From Paramacrobiotus metropolitanus (taxonomy: Eukaryota; Tardigrada; Eutardigrada; Parachela; Macrobiotidae): a stretch of 64,000 nucleotides of DNA. The first letter of the stretch is position 1; the number at the start of each line of letters is the position of its first letter. The notes beneath the pieces are model-generated. The model saw only the letters and a list, made by a program, of their open reading frames with translations. It was not told where the DNA came from and did not search any database. The stretch lies in assembly GCF_019649055.1 (NCBI RefSeq), contig NW_026570235.1:1698500-1762499 (forward strand). The letters run 5' to 3'. The translations under genes were made by a program, and so were the position numbers. Below are positions 41,687 to 53,680 of the stretch, piece after piece.

Positions 41687-44529
41687 CAGCAATTACAATT
41701 CCACTCTCGCATGAAATCCATTGGAAATTGTAGCTGTGCCGCGTCTATGTTAGTGATGCAACAAGGTAAAATCAAAGTTTTTTATTTCGGATCTCAACAA
41801 ATAATAGCATCGCCGACTGCTTAATCAAATTTTTGAATTATAATTGTAAATGCGAATTTTCAGATTAGTTCTTATTTAAGTGTGAGGAACCTTCATGTGT
41901 ACAGCGAAACTTATACACTGAGCCACAAATTTGCATTCACTGTTGCACTACTTCATATAAATGTTTATTGAATGTTTATTTTACCATTACTGTGCTATAA
42001 TATTTCACGAGTAAACAATTTATACAAGGCAACCATTATATTTATACATTAACGCACAGTATTTATAAAAGTTATGCTACGCAATCAAAATTTATCCCTG
42101 ACGGTTCTTTTCCAAACCAATTAAACGGACATTGCAAATCGCGCCCGCACAAAATAAAAGTCAGAAATTCCAAAATGAGCTTGAAAACCCAAATCCAACT
42201 TACAACCTCCAGTCAAGTAAAACTTTTGACGATACTAATGTGTGCACTCGGGTTAAGACTTTGATCTGGACTAACAAGATTACTAAGGTTTATACTCGGT
42301 TATAAACTAAAAACAGCACTCTGGTTAAGACTCTGGTTAAAAATACGGTCAACAGACGAATCAACTGTTTTGTTCGGCTTTAGCTTAACCCCTTTCGACA
42401 AACTGACTCTCGATCTTTTCTGCAAATCTTCTTCGGAACTATAACTCAAATAAACTTTCGCATTGAAAATGTCTTCATTTCTTTTTTATCTTCGTTTTTT
42501 TCATTAAGAATACTGAAATCAACCTTTTCGTTGAAAATGCTTTTAGTAACATCTACGCAGGGAAGCCGCATGATATACGTACATTTCGGAATAAGAACAT
42601 AAGGGCATAAAACTCTTCCGCATATACCAATTTTAGCATAGCACAATTTGGCTTAAAAACAATTTTAACAAAGCTTGAAAAGTTAAAAAACATACTGGAT
42701 TAAAAAAAAACTAAAGCCAGCCAAAAAGCTAATAATCTTATGAACACCACGAAAATATATTCAGAAAACACAAGAAAAGCTAACAAAAACAAGTAAAATA
42801 TAAAAAAACTTAGGAAAACATTCTAATGAGATTATTGATTAGAGCGTAAACAAAAAAGACAGTAGCATGCCGAATGTCTGTGTAGCGATTCAGCAAAATG
42901 TTTTTGTACCAAATTTTTCTCATGCCAAAGCGTCCGCGAAAAATTTTTTTTCATAAGCATTTTGCAAAAAATAATTATGTGTAGCGAAACAGTTACGATT
43001 CCTGAATTATTGAATGATATTTGGTGTACAAATAAAGATGTTCGTGTTAGCTTTAACGAGAGTGTTAACCCGAGTACTAATGCTAGTTTTGATCAACGTA
43101 TAAACTTGAGTGGTGATACTAGTTCAAAGCATGGTCTTAACCCGAGTTCTCATAGTAGTGTTGGCAAAAGTTTCAGACCAACGGAATAATTGCGTATAAT
43201 ACCTATAATGCGTTCTAAAACAATTTTGCAACAATTTCCATTACATTTGAAACGCTCTGCTACTCGGCAGTGGAAGTATATAGTAGCGTAGCGCTAGCCT
43301 CTTTTATTTCCAACATCAGCTAAAAACAAAAAAATATACATTTTTTTTCGAAATATTTAACCAGAAAAATGGTATGCTAAGATAACTTTTTATTTTCTGC
43401 TTTTTTTTCTCTAATAATCTTTCTCAATTGAAATATAACTGTTTGGTCAACGCATATTTAGTGTTTCAAGACAACAGATTTAGCAAACGTGCAGGATGAA
43501 AAATTGTTGTGAAAAATGACGGCGCAAAATTAAATGTGCAAACAATTCAAAACTCAGGCTTTAAATCCTCGTCATTAGTAATGTCGTATATTTTTTTGCA
43601 ATTACGTCATTTCGTCATTTTCAGTTTCTAGTATTCCTTTGGTTTGCCAAAAAACAGATATTACAAAATAAAATGTATAATACCATTAAATTTTATTTGA
43701 ATTTTTAAATTTGAAGTTCTGTTATAGTGCCTAACTTCTGTTATAGTGTATTTCTGGCTGAATAAACTTCACTGGTGAACATAATAATAAATTCAATTAG
43801 GTTTAAAACATTTTGTGGACGGAGGAATTTTTGAGTTTTTGGGAGAAATAACCAGAGTTCGCAAACACTAAGCTTTCTGAGGTTTGAAAACCTGAGTATA
43901 AATAATAGTTTTATCAGAGTATTATCAGAATTACTGATCTTAGTTTTAAGCGTAGTCTTAACCCGAGTGTTCATCTTAGTTCTGTCAAAAGTTTCTGCTG
44001 ACAAAAAAATATGTTTTTAACAGTGTTTTATGCTTAAAATTTTAGCTATTTGCAAACGTGTCCTGGCAAGCCGAAGCATATTACAAATGGAATGAGGTGT
44101 GCTTTATCATCTTGATTTCACTACCGCTGTTGTAGGACTGGGGAGCATCATAATGAGCCTTTCCAGCAATATGTCCAACAATATTCCTTATGTAGTTTTC
44201 AGCAAAGAAATACAAAACTACGAAACCTTGTGGCTCAAGATCCACAAGCTACTGTTTCCATGTCGCTGAATTTTCATAAGGAACTTGTTTTACGATATTG
44301 CTGCAGGTGCCAGTATTTCATATTATATTTTAGTTTTCCCGTGGTAAATTGGAACCTTTCGGATATCAGTGGATGTAAACATAAATTTTATCAAAAAAAG
44401 AACATTGTGATAACTTGGATGACTTTTTTAAAACATTGATTACCTGATTGCGAAAACCGAATGCAACACATACCAAGAAACCACAAATTCCAATGGATGT
44501 CGAGACGTGTACAGCTGTAAACACTGCTA
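41687..44529. other. AT-rich stretch with dispersed GTCTTAACCCGAG motifs
   Basis: No coding region is convincing; the open frames are short and low in complexity. The motif GGTTAAGACT or its complement GTCTTAACCCGAG recurs near 42252, 42330, 43133 and 43953. A related set of AGTGTTCATCTTAGTT-like units lies at 43040-43180 and 43905-43995. Long A or T runs are common. Confidence 0.5.
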
Positions 44530-44627
44530 CTGAGCGCGAGACGCAAAGTGCGTAAAATGAACCGAATTAAGTGAATAACTCAGATCCCAACCCTCCAGCA
44601 GGATTGGATCAGAGCACAGGCACGCGT
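44530..44627 (-). repeat. Right copy of the 100-bp inverted repeat
   Basis: Inverted partner of 41587-41686. The stretches outside both copies also share CAGTTTTT, suggesting the true repeat is slightly longer. Confidence 0.75.
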
Positions 44628-44723
44628 ACAGTTTTTCTGTCGCGCACTTGCCGAAGGTCCCGTTGGCTCTATCACAACCGTATTTTTCGATTACTTTATA
44701 AGGCTAGTTTCGATAATTTGTCC

Positions 44724-44852
44724 ATGGCCAACCATGCAATCCTCTTCAGATTATTCGGTCTTGCTGTCGTTTTTGTTGCTAGCGTCCTCGGTCAGATCTT
44801 GCTTCTGGACAAGCTGCACGATGCTGGATGTAAAAGTAAGAGTAAATTTTGA
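44724..44852 (+). CDS. Small exon encoding a signal-peptide-like N-terminus
   Basis: The ATG lies in CCATGG and is followed by a hydrophobic run (ILFRLFGLAVVFVASVLG) typical of a secretory signal peptide. A hydrophilic stretch with one Cys follows. A GTAAGA donor at 44834 precedes the in-frame stop, so this may be the first exon of a secreted protein whose later exons are lost. No continuation was found before gene P copy C at 44978. Confidence 0.4.
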   Translation: MANHAILFRLFGLAVVFVASVLGQILLLDKLHDAGCKSKSKF

Positions 44853-44977
44853 ACAATACTGAGTACTGTTACCAAGGTATATAGGAATTCTCTGGTACTG
44901 AACCACACTATGGAAAAAACAGCTGTAAAGGTCATTCTGCATCGGTTCAGACATGTTCAGTCGTTCGAACTTTCCCT

Positions 44978-47069
44978 ATGCCGGCATATTCCTTCTCCCC
45001 TATGTTGCCGCAGTTGCATTTTTCTTCTTATGTCGATTACTCTTTTAATTACGGTATGCCGTTTTGTTTTCGTGTTTGCTCTGGCTGCGTCAGCTTATGC
45101 AGTTGGCAAAATTACAGCAAGGTTATTGACCTTTTCCAATTGTCTGCAGCCCAGACAGCTTACGATGACACATTTGTTTTTCGCCATCCCGGAACATCCA
45201 CTCAGTCTCCTGTCTACGCACCAGTGGAAACACCCGCTACACTGCCTGACCATGCAGATTTGGATAAAGCTCTGGATCTGTCATACAGTGCGCCGATATC
45301 CTTGCCATCCGTTGCAGAGCCCACTGAAGGTTTTCTGAATACCATCCATTACGTGAGCACAGCGACCATCCATCTCGATGTCCAGGGTATGCCGTTTTGT
45401 TTTCGTTTTTGCTCTGGCTACGTGAATACGTCAGTTTATGCAGTGGGCCAGACAGCAGGTTTATTGACCTTTTGCAATCGTTTGCAGCACCGACAACCAG
45501 CAAATATGATAACACATCAGTTTTTGCTGGCCTCGGCTCATGCCTGCAGGATGCCTCTACGAACACTGCGACGGTCGATGCTGCAGCTGATCTTGGTGCC
45601 GCGGAAAACGGTTCTGCTGGAGGAGCTGTTGATATTCTTGCGGCTGCTGACGAGGCCAATGTTGGTTTAGCTAGCCCTGCGTTGACAGATTCGTCTGGAA
45701 AGAGTCCTGCGTTGACCGAATCGTCTGGAAAGAGTCCTGCGTTGACCGAATCGTCTGGAAAGAATTCGCCATCCTTTTCCCAGCGGAGCAGTACAGCTGA
45801 TTCCGGGGAATATCAAGACGCCTCGGATGTGACCTTTAGCAAATCAGGTATGCTGTGTCTCATTGGCTACACTTGTTTGAAGCCTTCAAAGCTGATGCCT
45901 GTAAGTGTAATACAGGCTGCAATTTTTTATAAATAATATCAAGACATTTTGCGTTTGAATCAACCGATTAATACATTCTTGCGCAGGTTTGCCGGATGCT
46001 GATGCAGGGACTGTGGGGGAAATTATTAATAAGGTTCTGGCCACGGCTATGCTGCCTTTGCATAAGAAGGAGCGTCATCGACACTTCCAGTCCAGTATGC
46101 GCACGCTCTTCACGCGCGGTATGGTCAAATTGAGTAAGATGCTCGAATTAATCATTTGAAGTCGTTTGGTAACCGCGACATACAGTTGTCTTAATTTTTT
46201 TATTTTTAGATAAGGCCAGCCGCGATCGAAACCGGTGCCGTCATGATTCCGCAACCGGATCTGAGTGCAGCTGGGAAACCGCTTCTGACTCAACCGCAGG
46301 TTGGTGCAAAGTTCGCTGCCTTTGTTGTGGATGTCAGACAAGTTTTGCAGAATTTAGAGTTTATACAAGTACTTGTTGATAATTATTGATGTCATCACCA
46401 GACTGTTATTTTACAGCACTTTTTCCTGATAGTGTAATTATTACTACAGAACACACATTTGTTTAGGTCTGTCAGATGCTAGCGAAAAAGGGTTTTCGAT
46501 CAGCTTTAATCCTTTGCTCCCTGCCCCACCGACATCTATTCAAGAAGTGCCGACTACAAAATCAGTGATTGCGGAAATGGAAAAACTGCAACTGGGTGGC
46601 GATGCACACTTGTTTTCAAATTCTGATGTAAGTTTATCACTTTTTAATTAGCGACTTTAACGTTCGGCGGTGTTTTACGCTGCAGTTCGAGTACTGCTCT
46701 TATTATTCTGCACATAACATTTCCTTTTGTTCTAGCGCAATTTTTCTGGATTAAGTCGACAAGAACGTTATTTCTCCGCTAAAAAGCCTGAAGTCAGTAG
46801 CAGTAACAGTGGGCAAACTGCGGCTCTTTCTTTCCGTGACTTTTATCCGCCGCCAAAAAGTGCCATCAATCTTCAGCTGTGAGTTGTTTAATTCTTTGCA
46901 AGACTACTTTTGCATTGTGAGTCTCATTTTGACGCATGATTCTTGGTTTAGATACCAAATTCGCGAGCGGATTTTCAACAACGATGTACAAGTTTTTTCC
47001 ATTGCTCCGGAAATCTCAGCCGAGAAGAACAAGCCCGTGTACACCGAACTGGAACCGCAAATTCTGTAG
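44978..47069 (+). CDS. Gene P copy C, intact 443-residue protein of unknown function
   Basis: Exons 44978-45053, 45150-45386, 45488-45847, 45987-46133, 46210-46299, 46467-46627, 46736-46878 and 46952-47069 join into 443 open codons. Compared with copy B it has an extra 5' exon (starting MPAYSFSPML). The intron after it closely resembles the next intron. Exon 2 has three tandem 30-bp units encoding SSGKSPALTE. Exons 3 and 4 are fused: the region from HLPDDR to the end of exon 3 plus intron 3 is deleted, yet the frame is kept (HKKERHRHFQ). The C-terminal motifs SFRDFYPPP and YTELEPQIL match copy B. Two open, independently altered copies suggest the family is under some constraint. Function unknown. 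Confidence 0.75.
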
Positions 47070-47778
47070 TTTAATCATGGAAACAGTTTGCGGTGAGACC
47101 GCGCTCTTTTCTGGCATTTTTCCTATAATGGTTGTGATTTTCCGTTATTGTGATTCATTAAACAGGGTGGGTGTTTCTTCGCTTTCATTCTTTTTTTGCT
47201 TTTTCAGTAGATTTGAATAGCGCATTTGATTGAGACCTGAGCGATCATGTCACATCTTTTGGACAGTTTTTATGGCTTTGTGTAAAGTTTGGTGCATTTC
47301 AAGTAGAATCTGTGAATAAAGACGCGGAAGTTTGCATTGTTGGTGTCGAAGTACATCGTAAATCAAAATTAATTCCATACAGTTTTGCACGAATTCATGA
47401 GTTACTAGTATATGACTAATTGTTTACACGTCTGTGTGACTTCGGTAAAAGGGCTTTCCTTGACTCCAAAATTTATAAAAATTAAAAACGATAACGGTTA
47501 TTTATTGCATTATTTTACAGCGCCACTTTTCGACAGCTGGCAGTTTGAGGGTTAGAGCAGTAAGGAAATAACATCCGTATGTTTGATACTGCTAATGGAT
47601 CGTCGTGGTGCATCTGAATTACAGTTATACTTACGATATTTTTAGTAACAGGTAAAAAAAAGAAAACATCGTTACGGAAAGAACGATTAACTTATCACTA
47701 TCATTATCACTTAAGGAACAAGAAACAAAAATCAGAACAAATCAGTACAAAACACATTGTGCAAACAATAAAAATCAG

Positions 47779-50700
47779 CTATCTTTTTTCCAAATTGCGA
47801 CAGCAAATATCTTTGGCATGAAGTCGATATTCCCATCCAACGCCCATTTTATTTCCATGGGTAATCCCGGTTCTTTTGGCTAGAGTAGGTAATTTCTGGC
47901 TAGCGCTGTACAGAATGGCATAAACGTCATCTTCCATACTAACGGAGACCTTCCGCACACCATCAGCAACCAGTTCCCATTCTGTGCCTTCCGGAAAGGC
48001 CGCACTATATTCTTTGCGAAAATACACCTGATCATCGGTACACACAGCCCACACCGAATCGCCTCCAACAGCCACTTGTCGAATATTCGCTCCGCTTTCC
48101 GGTTGGACCTGGAAACCACGGCCCGGTACAATCAACTTTCATCAGACGAAGCCAACGCCGTCGACGCACGTAGTCGTTCGATCCTTTTGAGGAATGAAAG
48201 GAAGATGGGAAATCGAATGCATATACCCAGCCATTCTCATCACCGTTTCGACAGTCAATCTGCCATTCGGAATCCCATTTCCATAAATCAGAAGGCAACT
48301 GAAATGCATCCATCGACAACTGCATTCTTCCGGTCTCATCCGACCAAGTATATCTACGATCGCAAAAAACACAATTATTGGTTATAATGTGAAAATTCGA
48401 AAGGCAATAAACAGCACGGAATACTCTAAAAAACCTTCCCTGCTTCGTTAACTTTACAACGGCATTCGTTATACGTACTCGTATATTAGAAATACACAGT
48501 GCTAAAAACACATCCGCACTTCGCGATTGCTCCATTCGGCTCAATTTTTCGCTTAGCTTAGTTTTAGTGTTCAAAAGAAATACAGAAACAACTCACAAAT
48601 CAATTGTACAAACAATTTGCTGTACCAGCTGAAAAATATTACGAAGCAATGAGTCCCACAAACGAGTCACAACAGCGGCATTTAAAGAATCGTCCACACT
48701 CGTTTTACTTCACTCACCTATCTTGTAGGCAACAACTTGTCGCAAAATCCCATCAGTATATTCCATCGTTGATTTTCGTACAGCTCTACACGATGGGTGT
48801 CCACCTGAAGTTTCTTCTCCATTCCTGTTTTACCTTCATAGCTACCCGTCCAAACCCAGGTTCGCCCATCCATCCCAGCGCCCACGTAATCCCCGATGCT
48901 GATTCAATCGACCGGAAGTGGCCTCCTAACGTTAGCCATTTCACTGATGGCAGCGCTTCCGATGTGTTATACTTATAACTCACCAACGGGCAGCTAACAC
49001 CCGCAGCCAGAATCCACAAGCGGTCTCTTTTCAGGATTTCTCGTACATCCAAGAAGGTCAGATACGCTTCTGTTATATAAGTATTCCAGTGCATTAATTC
49101 TGATTTCAATCCGGACAACCGTAACGGCGTTTGTGCGCGGGTGAGAAACGCTGTCGATATTTCAAGCTGGTGGTCTCCTTTTGTATCGAGATGAAGGCAT
49201 ATTCCCGTGATATTGAAAAATGGAATCAGCAGCTTGGTGGTGCCACCATCCACAGTAATGGGGCAATCGGCTGGATCGGCTTCCTGGGAATATCGGACTT
49301 GGAAAAAGCATTGCTCCCAGGTAGACATTTTGTTAGACCACACTTTCAAAAATCCTGCATCACTCGCTTCGTCGTTATCAACGCGGTCAATAGCCGGCTC
49401 GAATTTTTCGTAATTCTGCATCTCATTCTTAAACCGTAGTGACAACAAACCCAGAATATTTTTCCGCCAAGCATTCTCATCGTCAAACGACGTAGTGCGC
49501 GCATCAACGAATCCGGCAGTCCCGCTAATCCATGTCCATGGATCCTGGATTTCAGTTTCCTGATTCTGCGATTCTTCTTTTATTTTCAAAGATATTTTCT
49601 TCCAACCTTTTCCATGCGGATCTCCTAATCCGATTCCGTGTCGAAAAACAAATCTGATTATCGTTGCTGATGGCGAAACCTCCCCATTGCGCGTTATGGT
49701 CACGCAAACCGCCGACATACCAGCAATGTGCACCCACGTTGTTCCGTGGGGTTGACTCGTCCGCATGCCTTGTCGGAACCACACCGAGCCGTCTTTCGCC
49801 ACGGCCCAGACACTCTCCGTTCCCACGGCAATCTGCGTTAATAATGAGGTTGTCGAAGGCGCTTCCACCAACACCCACGACGCTCCGTGAGGCCGATCCC
49901 GATTGATGCCGCTGCGCATCAACGCCATCCCGTTGGAGGTGACGGCCCACACCATCTCACCGGGTCCAACAGATATTCGTGCCGCCTCCACCCCGTCGGG
50001 AAGATCGATGTATGCCCATGCATCCCCGTGGAAAGCGGAGGCGAGACTGCAGTTGCGGCGGACGATCACCTGGCCGTTGATAGTGACAGCCCACAGGAAG
50101 AATACTTCGCGTGCTGTGGGCAGAAGCGTCGCATCCTCCAGCGGAAATGTCCATCAAGGCCAGGCTGACATCCGCGAGATCGGTCCATGTTAAGGGAATC
50201 CAGCGGTTGGTAGTACAGTAACGGCATGTGCGCATCCAACGGCGACGGCGCACATAGTGATTCCACCGCTTTTCCGGATAGTATGTCGAGGGAAAGTCAA
50301 TGGCGTATGTCCAACCCTGAGAAAAAAACGCAAAAGGGTTTTTCTCAGTCACTTTCCATTATCTTTCAACTCCATACAGTGGTGATTCAGATTAATATAT
50401 TGTGATGATACTGTTCTTAAAACTTAATTGTACATTCAATAGTTTTGTCGTATTTCCATTGTATGTAAATTATTAATATCCACAAACAACCCCGAGCAGT
50501 ACGATAAAAATTTTTTTTATTTTTAACATCAAAATTTTAATATTAAATAGGTAAAATAACGTCAGTTTTGACTTTTGAGCCAGATCATTGGCTTTTCATG
50601 TTTCGAGTCAGAAGCCACAACAAAATCGCAATGGGAAGTACAGTACAGTACTCGTACTGTAACATACAATACATAATCAACATTCGTATCAATCCCACTT

Positions 50701-51555
50701 TGAATTCATATTCACCTAGATTTCACATAATGTTTTGAGTAGCATACGGTTAATTTCGCCTTCAAAGTTCCTCAATACAATTTACTGACATTAAACCTCG
50801 ATCACAATAATTATCTTCGTTATGTCAGTGTTGGAGAAACTGAAAATACATACTTCAGGACCGAGCAGGACACCGTGGAAATTCTCGTCTATCTGCCAGC
50901 GTGCTGTCTCCCAAGTCCAATCTGATGTCGGTAGCTGTGTATCGTCCTTTCCACGCTCAGTTCTTCCGCTCTCATCCGACCACTGATACCTGCACAAAAC
51001 GAGGAAAACTGCACTTTTCTGCCGCTGTGCGTTGAGCGAAGAGAACGAACCTGTCTTTAGGCAGCAGTGTATTCGAATAGCCTCGCGCTGGCGTCCACCG
51101 TTCATTCTCGTAGATTTCCACTGTGCGACAGATTGGCACTAATGGTTCGCTAACCCACACAAAAGCCTGTCAAACATCCAGATAAATACACAGGCTGATT
51201 GACGCTCACCATCTACCAAACAAAAACTCATACTTACCAAGAAAAACCTACTTAACACGCAGTGCGCAGAAGAGTCGTCTAATTGATCAGAGCGCTTAGT
51301 ATTTTCATGGAAATAGTGTGACGGAAATGGAGAAACACGTACTGCTTGCTGCGCTAAACCGCTTCCTACCTTCAGATCAGCTCCAATTCCATACAGTACT
51401 TCGGGTGCCTGTCCACCAAATGCCAAGCACTTGATCTGGATCGCAGAAGTCAGGACATCCGTAATATTTCCACGCTTTACCGAGAAAACTTTCCCGGATG
51501 ATTTTAGAAGATAGAAGACTGATGCTGCATCTCCACCAACCGAGCCCGAAGCCAT
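47779..51555 (-). pseudogene. TECPR1: TECPR1 copy 2 with frameshifts and a C-terminal deletion
   Basis: This is the inverted duplicate of 16455-20504 with the same five-exon plan. The start ATG at 51555 opens MASGSVGGDAASVFYLL and exon 1 is in frame, unlike copy 1. The main exon (about 48730-50320) is open for 427 codons, but an extra T near 50102 shifts its first part and a missing G near 48884 shifts its end. In the last exon about 280 bp, roughly one or two tectonin blades, are deleted near 48105-48108, where GGTTTCCAGGT and GGTTTCAGGT align in copy 1. This shifts the frame. Dysferlin and tectonin motifs remain clear. As with copy 1, assembly indels could explain the single-base changes but not the deletion. 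Confidence 0.8.
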
Positions 51556-51689
51556 GTCAGACTTGTGCGCCGTAAATATAAATGCTGCCAATAAAGAGAA
51601 CACATGATTCTAAATTTCTAACAAATTAGTCCTGATAGCAGATAGCAGCACTTCGATACGAGGACTTATCATCTTATGTAAATACTGTA

Positions 51690-51790
51690 GTGTTGTAAAT
51701 AAGGGTGAGAACGTAAGAACGTACCGTGCACTTGTAAAGCCTGGAAGGGGCAAAGTGGTAAACCCCAAAGGCAAAACCAAAATTAATTTA
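51690..51790. other. Empty site matching the insertion site of hAT element 2
   Basis: The complement of this stretch (TTTGCCCCTTCCAGGCTTTA, then the target-like TTCTCACCCTTATTTAC) matches the DNA on both sides of hAT element 2 (about 13894-13936 and 15974-15990). It marks one boundary of the inverted duplication and shows the unoccupied target. Confidence 0.75.
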
Positions 51791-51914
51791 ATGTAAATGC
51801 GTGAATCGCGCTCAGTAACTGATCAATCTGATCAGTTATTAATCATCTGATCAATCTGATCAGTCAATCTGATCGGGTACCTTGAGTGCACATCATAAGA
51901 TTTTGAATGACAAT

Positions 51915-52416
51915 GGTGGAGGTCAATTACATTTGGGTAACTGTTGCGCGACGGGTAATGGAGAACCGCGTAAAAAATTAGCCATGACTCAGCAGAAAAA
52001 CAATCGTCCAATCGTGAGTCGAGTACGCTTCCGTGCCAAGAAAGAAATTGAACACCGTAGTGGAACTGAAAAACTCGTTTTAATGCTGTAATGTGGTAAA
52101 TGTGGTATTACGTCAAAAAAGTTAATTATGAGTTTTGGATTGTGACTCTGGGTCGTTGGATTTACTTTTGGTCCAAACACACACAAATTTTGTTAATCTG
52201 TGCAGGAGAGTTACGAGTTACTCGTAGTTTGGGTAATGGTTGCGCTTCGACGTCGAAGCGCAATGCTTACGCGGACAAGTAAGCTGAAAACCCATCCCAG
52301 ATTTTGTGACTGCGAATCAGAATGTTTGCTTGGTTACGCGCTGTTACGTCACATTTTTTACGTGTTTTCCCGTTACCCGACGCGCAACGCTTACCCAAAT
52401 GTAATTGACCTCCACC
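51915..52416. mobile_element. Small inverted-repeat transposon (502 bp)
   Basis: The ends are inverted copies of GGTGGAGGTCAATTACATTT and stay similar for about 60 bp inward (GGGTAA, GTTGCGCG, CGGGTAA). AAT flanks both sides (51912-51914 and 52417-52419) as a possible 3-bp target duplication. No transposase. ATCTGATCA-type repeats lie just upstream (51815-51876). Confidence 0.75.
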
Positions 52417-52750
52417 AATAATGATTATGGGTGTTTTTTCAATGTTTAAAATTTAATCATTTTAATTAGTGTAAACCTGCGGAAGCATACCGATATGTGG
52501 ATTGGATGTTGCCCATTAAAAGAACGAAAATCTGATCAGCTGTATGTGTCTATATCATAATAATTATTCATAATGTGGCTCGGTAAATACAATACATTTT
52601 GACCACAAGAACTGCGTATTATTCCCCACTCATTGAAAAACTTGTAACAACGAATAAATCAATTCGTCACGCGTAAGAATAAAATTTCGGTTATTAATTT
52701 AGTTTTAATATAAATCTGCGAGTTGCGACTATCACTGGTCAGTTCATATA

Positions 52751-53678
52751 CAAAGGACGCTCCAAAAGTAAGTTTCCCTATTTTGCCTCCCTGCCAAAGG
52801 CTGCCATTTGAAGTAATAGACATGTGATATATTTTTTGTTGTATAAGCAATTATGTAAACTGTTTAGGGAAATAAGAATCAAAAGATTCAATGCAGAACT
52901 GGGAAAACGGAAAACAGAATAGCCATACTACTTACACATTAATTTCCTCGAGTTTTTTCGAAGCTCATTCTTTTTATTACCGCTTCCGTCCCTGTTATGA
53001 TTTCGACAGCAAATTTAAAGTACGAGCAACAAATACTGTTCTTAATATTACTGCAATAACAGAATGGTTTGAAAAATTTATGGAGTAAAGCAAACATTTT
53101 TTTTCTCCACGACGCCGGAATCCCCCTTTTCAGCCTCCTTGCTGATATGAATCCAAAAGTTCTTATCATCAATAAAAAGGAAATTTGATGCGCAGTCATG
53201 CGGGTCTTGGACATAAATAACTTCAAGTTGTACGGACAACAATAATATGTTATAGAAGAAATTTTCGATTTTTTACCGTCTGGCACCTTGTGCAGCTCTA
53301 CTGTTTTTCCACCTAGTCATCGAGAGTTTTTACTTTTCTGGAAAAGCACTGCGAAGAAGTTATTTTGTTTCGTACTTGGAATTAGAACAGAAAAGAATTC
53401 CTAATTCCATGATATTCGGCGCTTTTCAAAAAATGAGCAGGAAGACTGCGAAAAAGTACAAAAACTGTCAGGGCGAAACCCGTGGCAAAGTGCCGAAAAC
53501 CTTGAACGGCTTTCTTGGCAATTCTTCTCCATGACTCCATTTGATTGTAGTTAGGTAGAGTTATATTTTATTTCGGTTCGTTAATGAAAGCCGTTTCTAA
53601 AAATATGGTTCAGAAGAACTAAAAGCGTTCAGGGCGGGAGATACAAAATAGGGAAACTTACTTTTGGAGCGTTCTTTG
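52751..53678. mobile_element. Tc1/mariner-like element (928 bp), decayed
   Basis: The ends are inverted copies of CAAAGGACGCTCCAAAAGTA (one mismatch) and continue AGTTTCCCTATTTTG. Both are flanked by TA (52749-52750 and 53679-53680), the Tc1/mariner target. On the minus strand a broken frame around 53100-53200 reads FIDDKNFWIHISKEAEKG, possibly a transposase remnant. Confidence 0.65.
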
Positions 53679-53680
53679 TA

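Noticed and set aside
51815-51876. Repeated ATCTGATCA units resembling a small regular array
   Set aside because: The units are overlapping simple repeats without spacers, so it is not a CRISPR-type array; this is also an animal genome.
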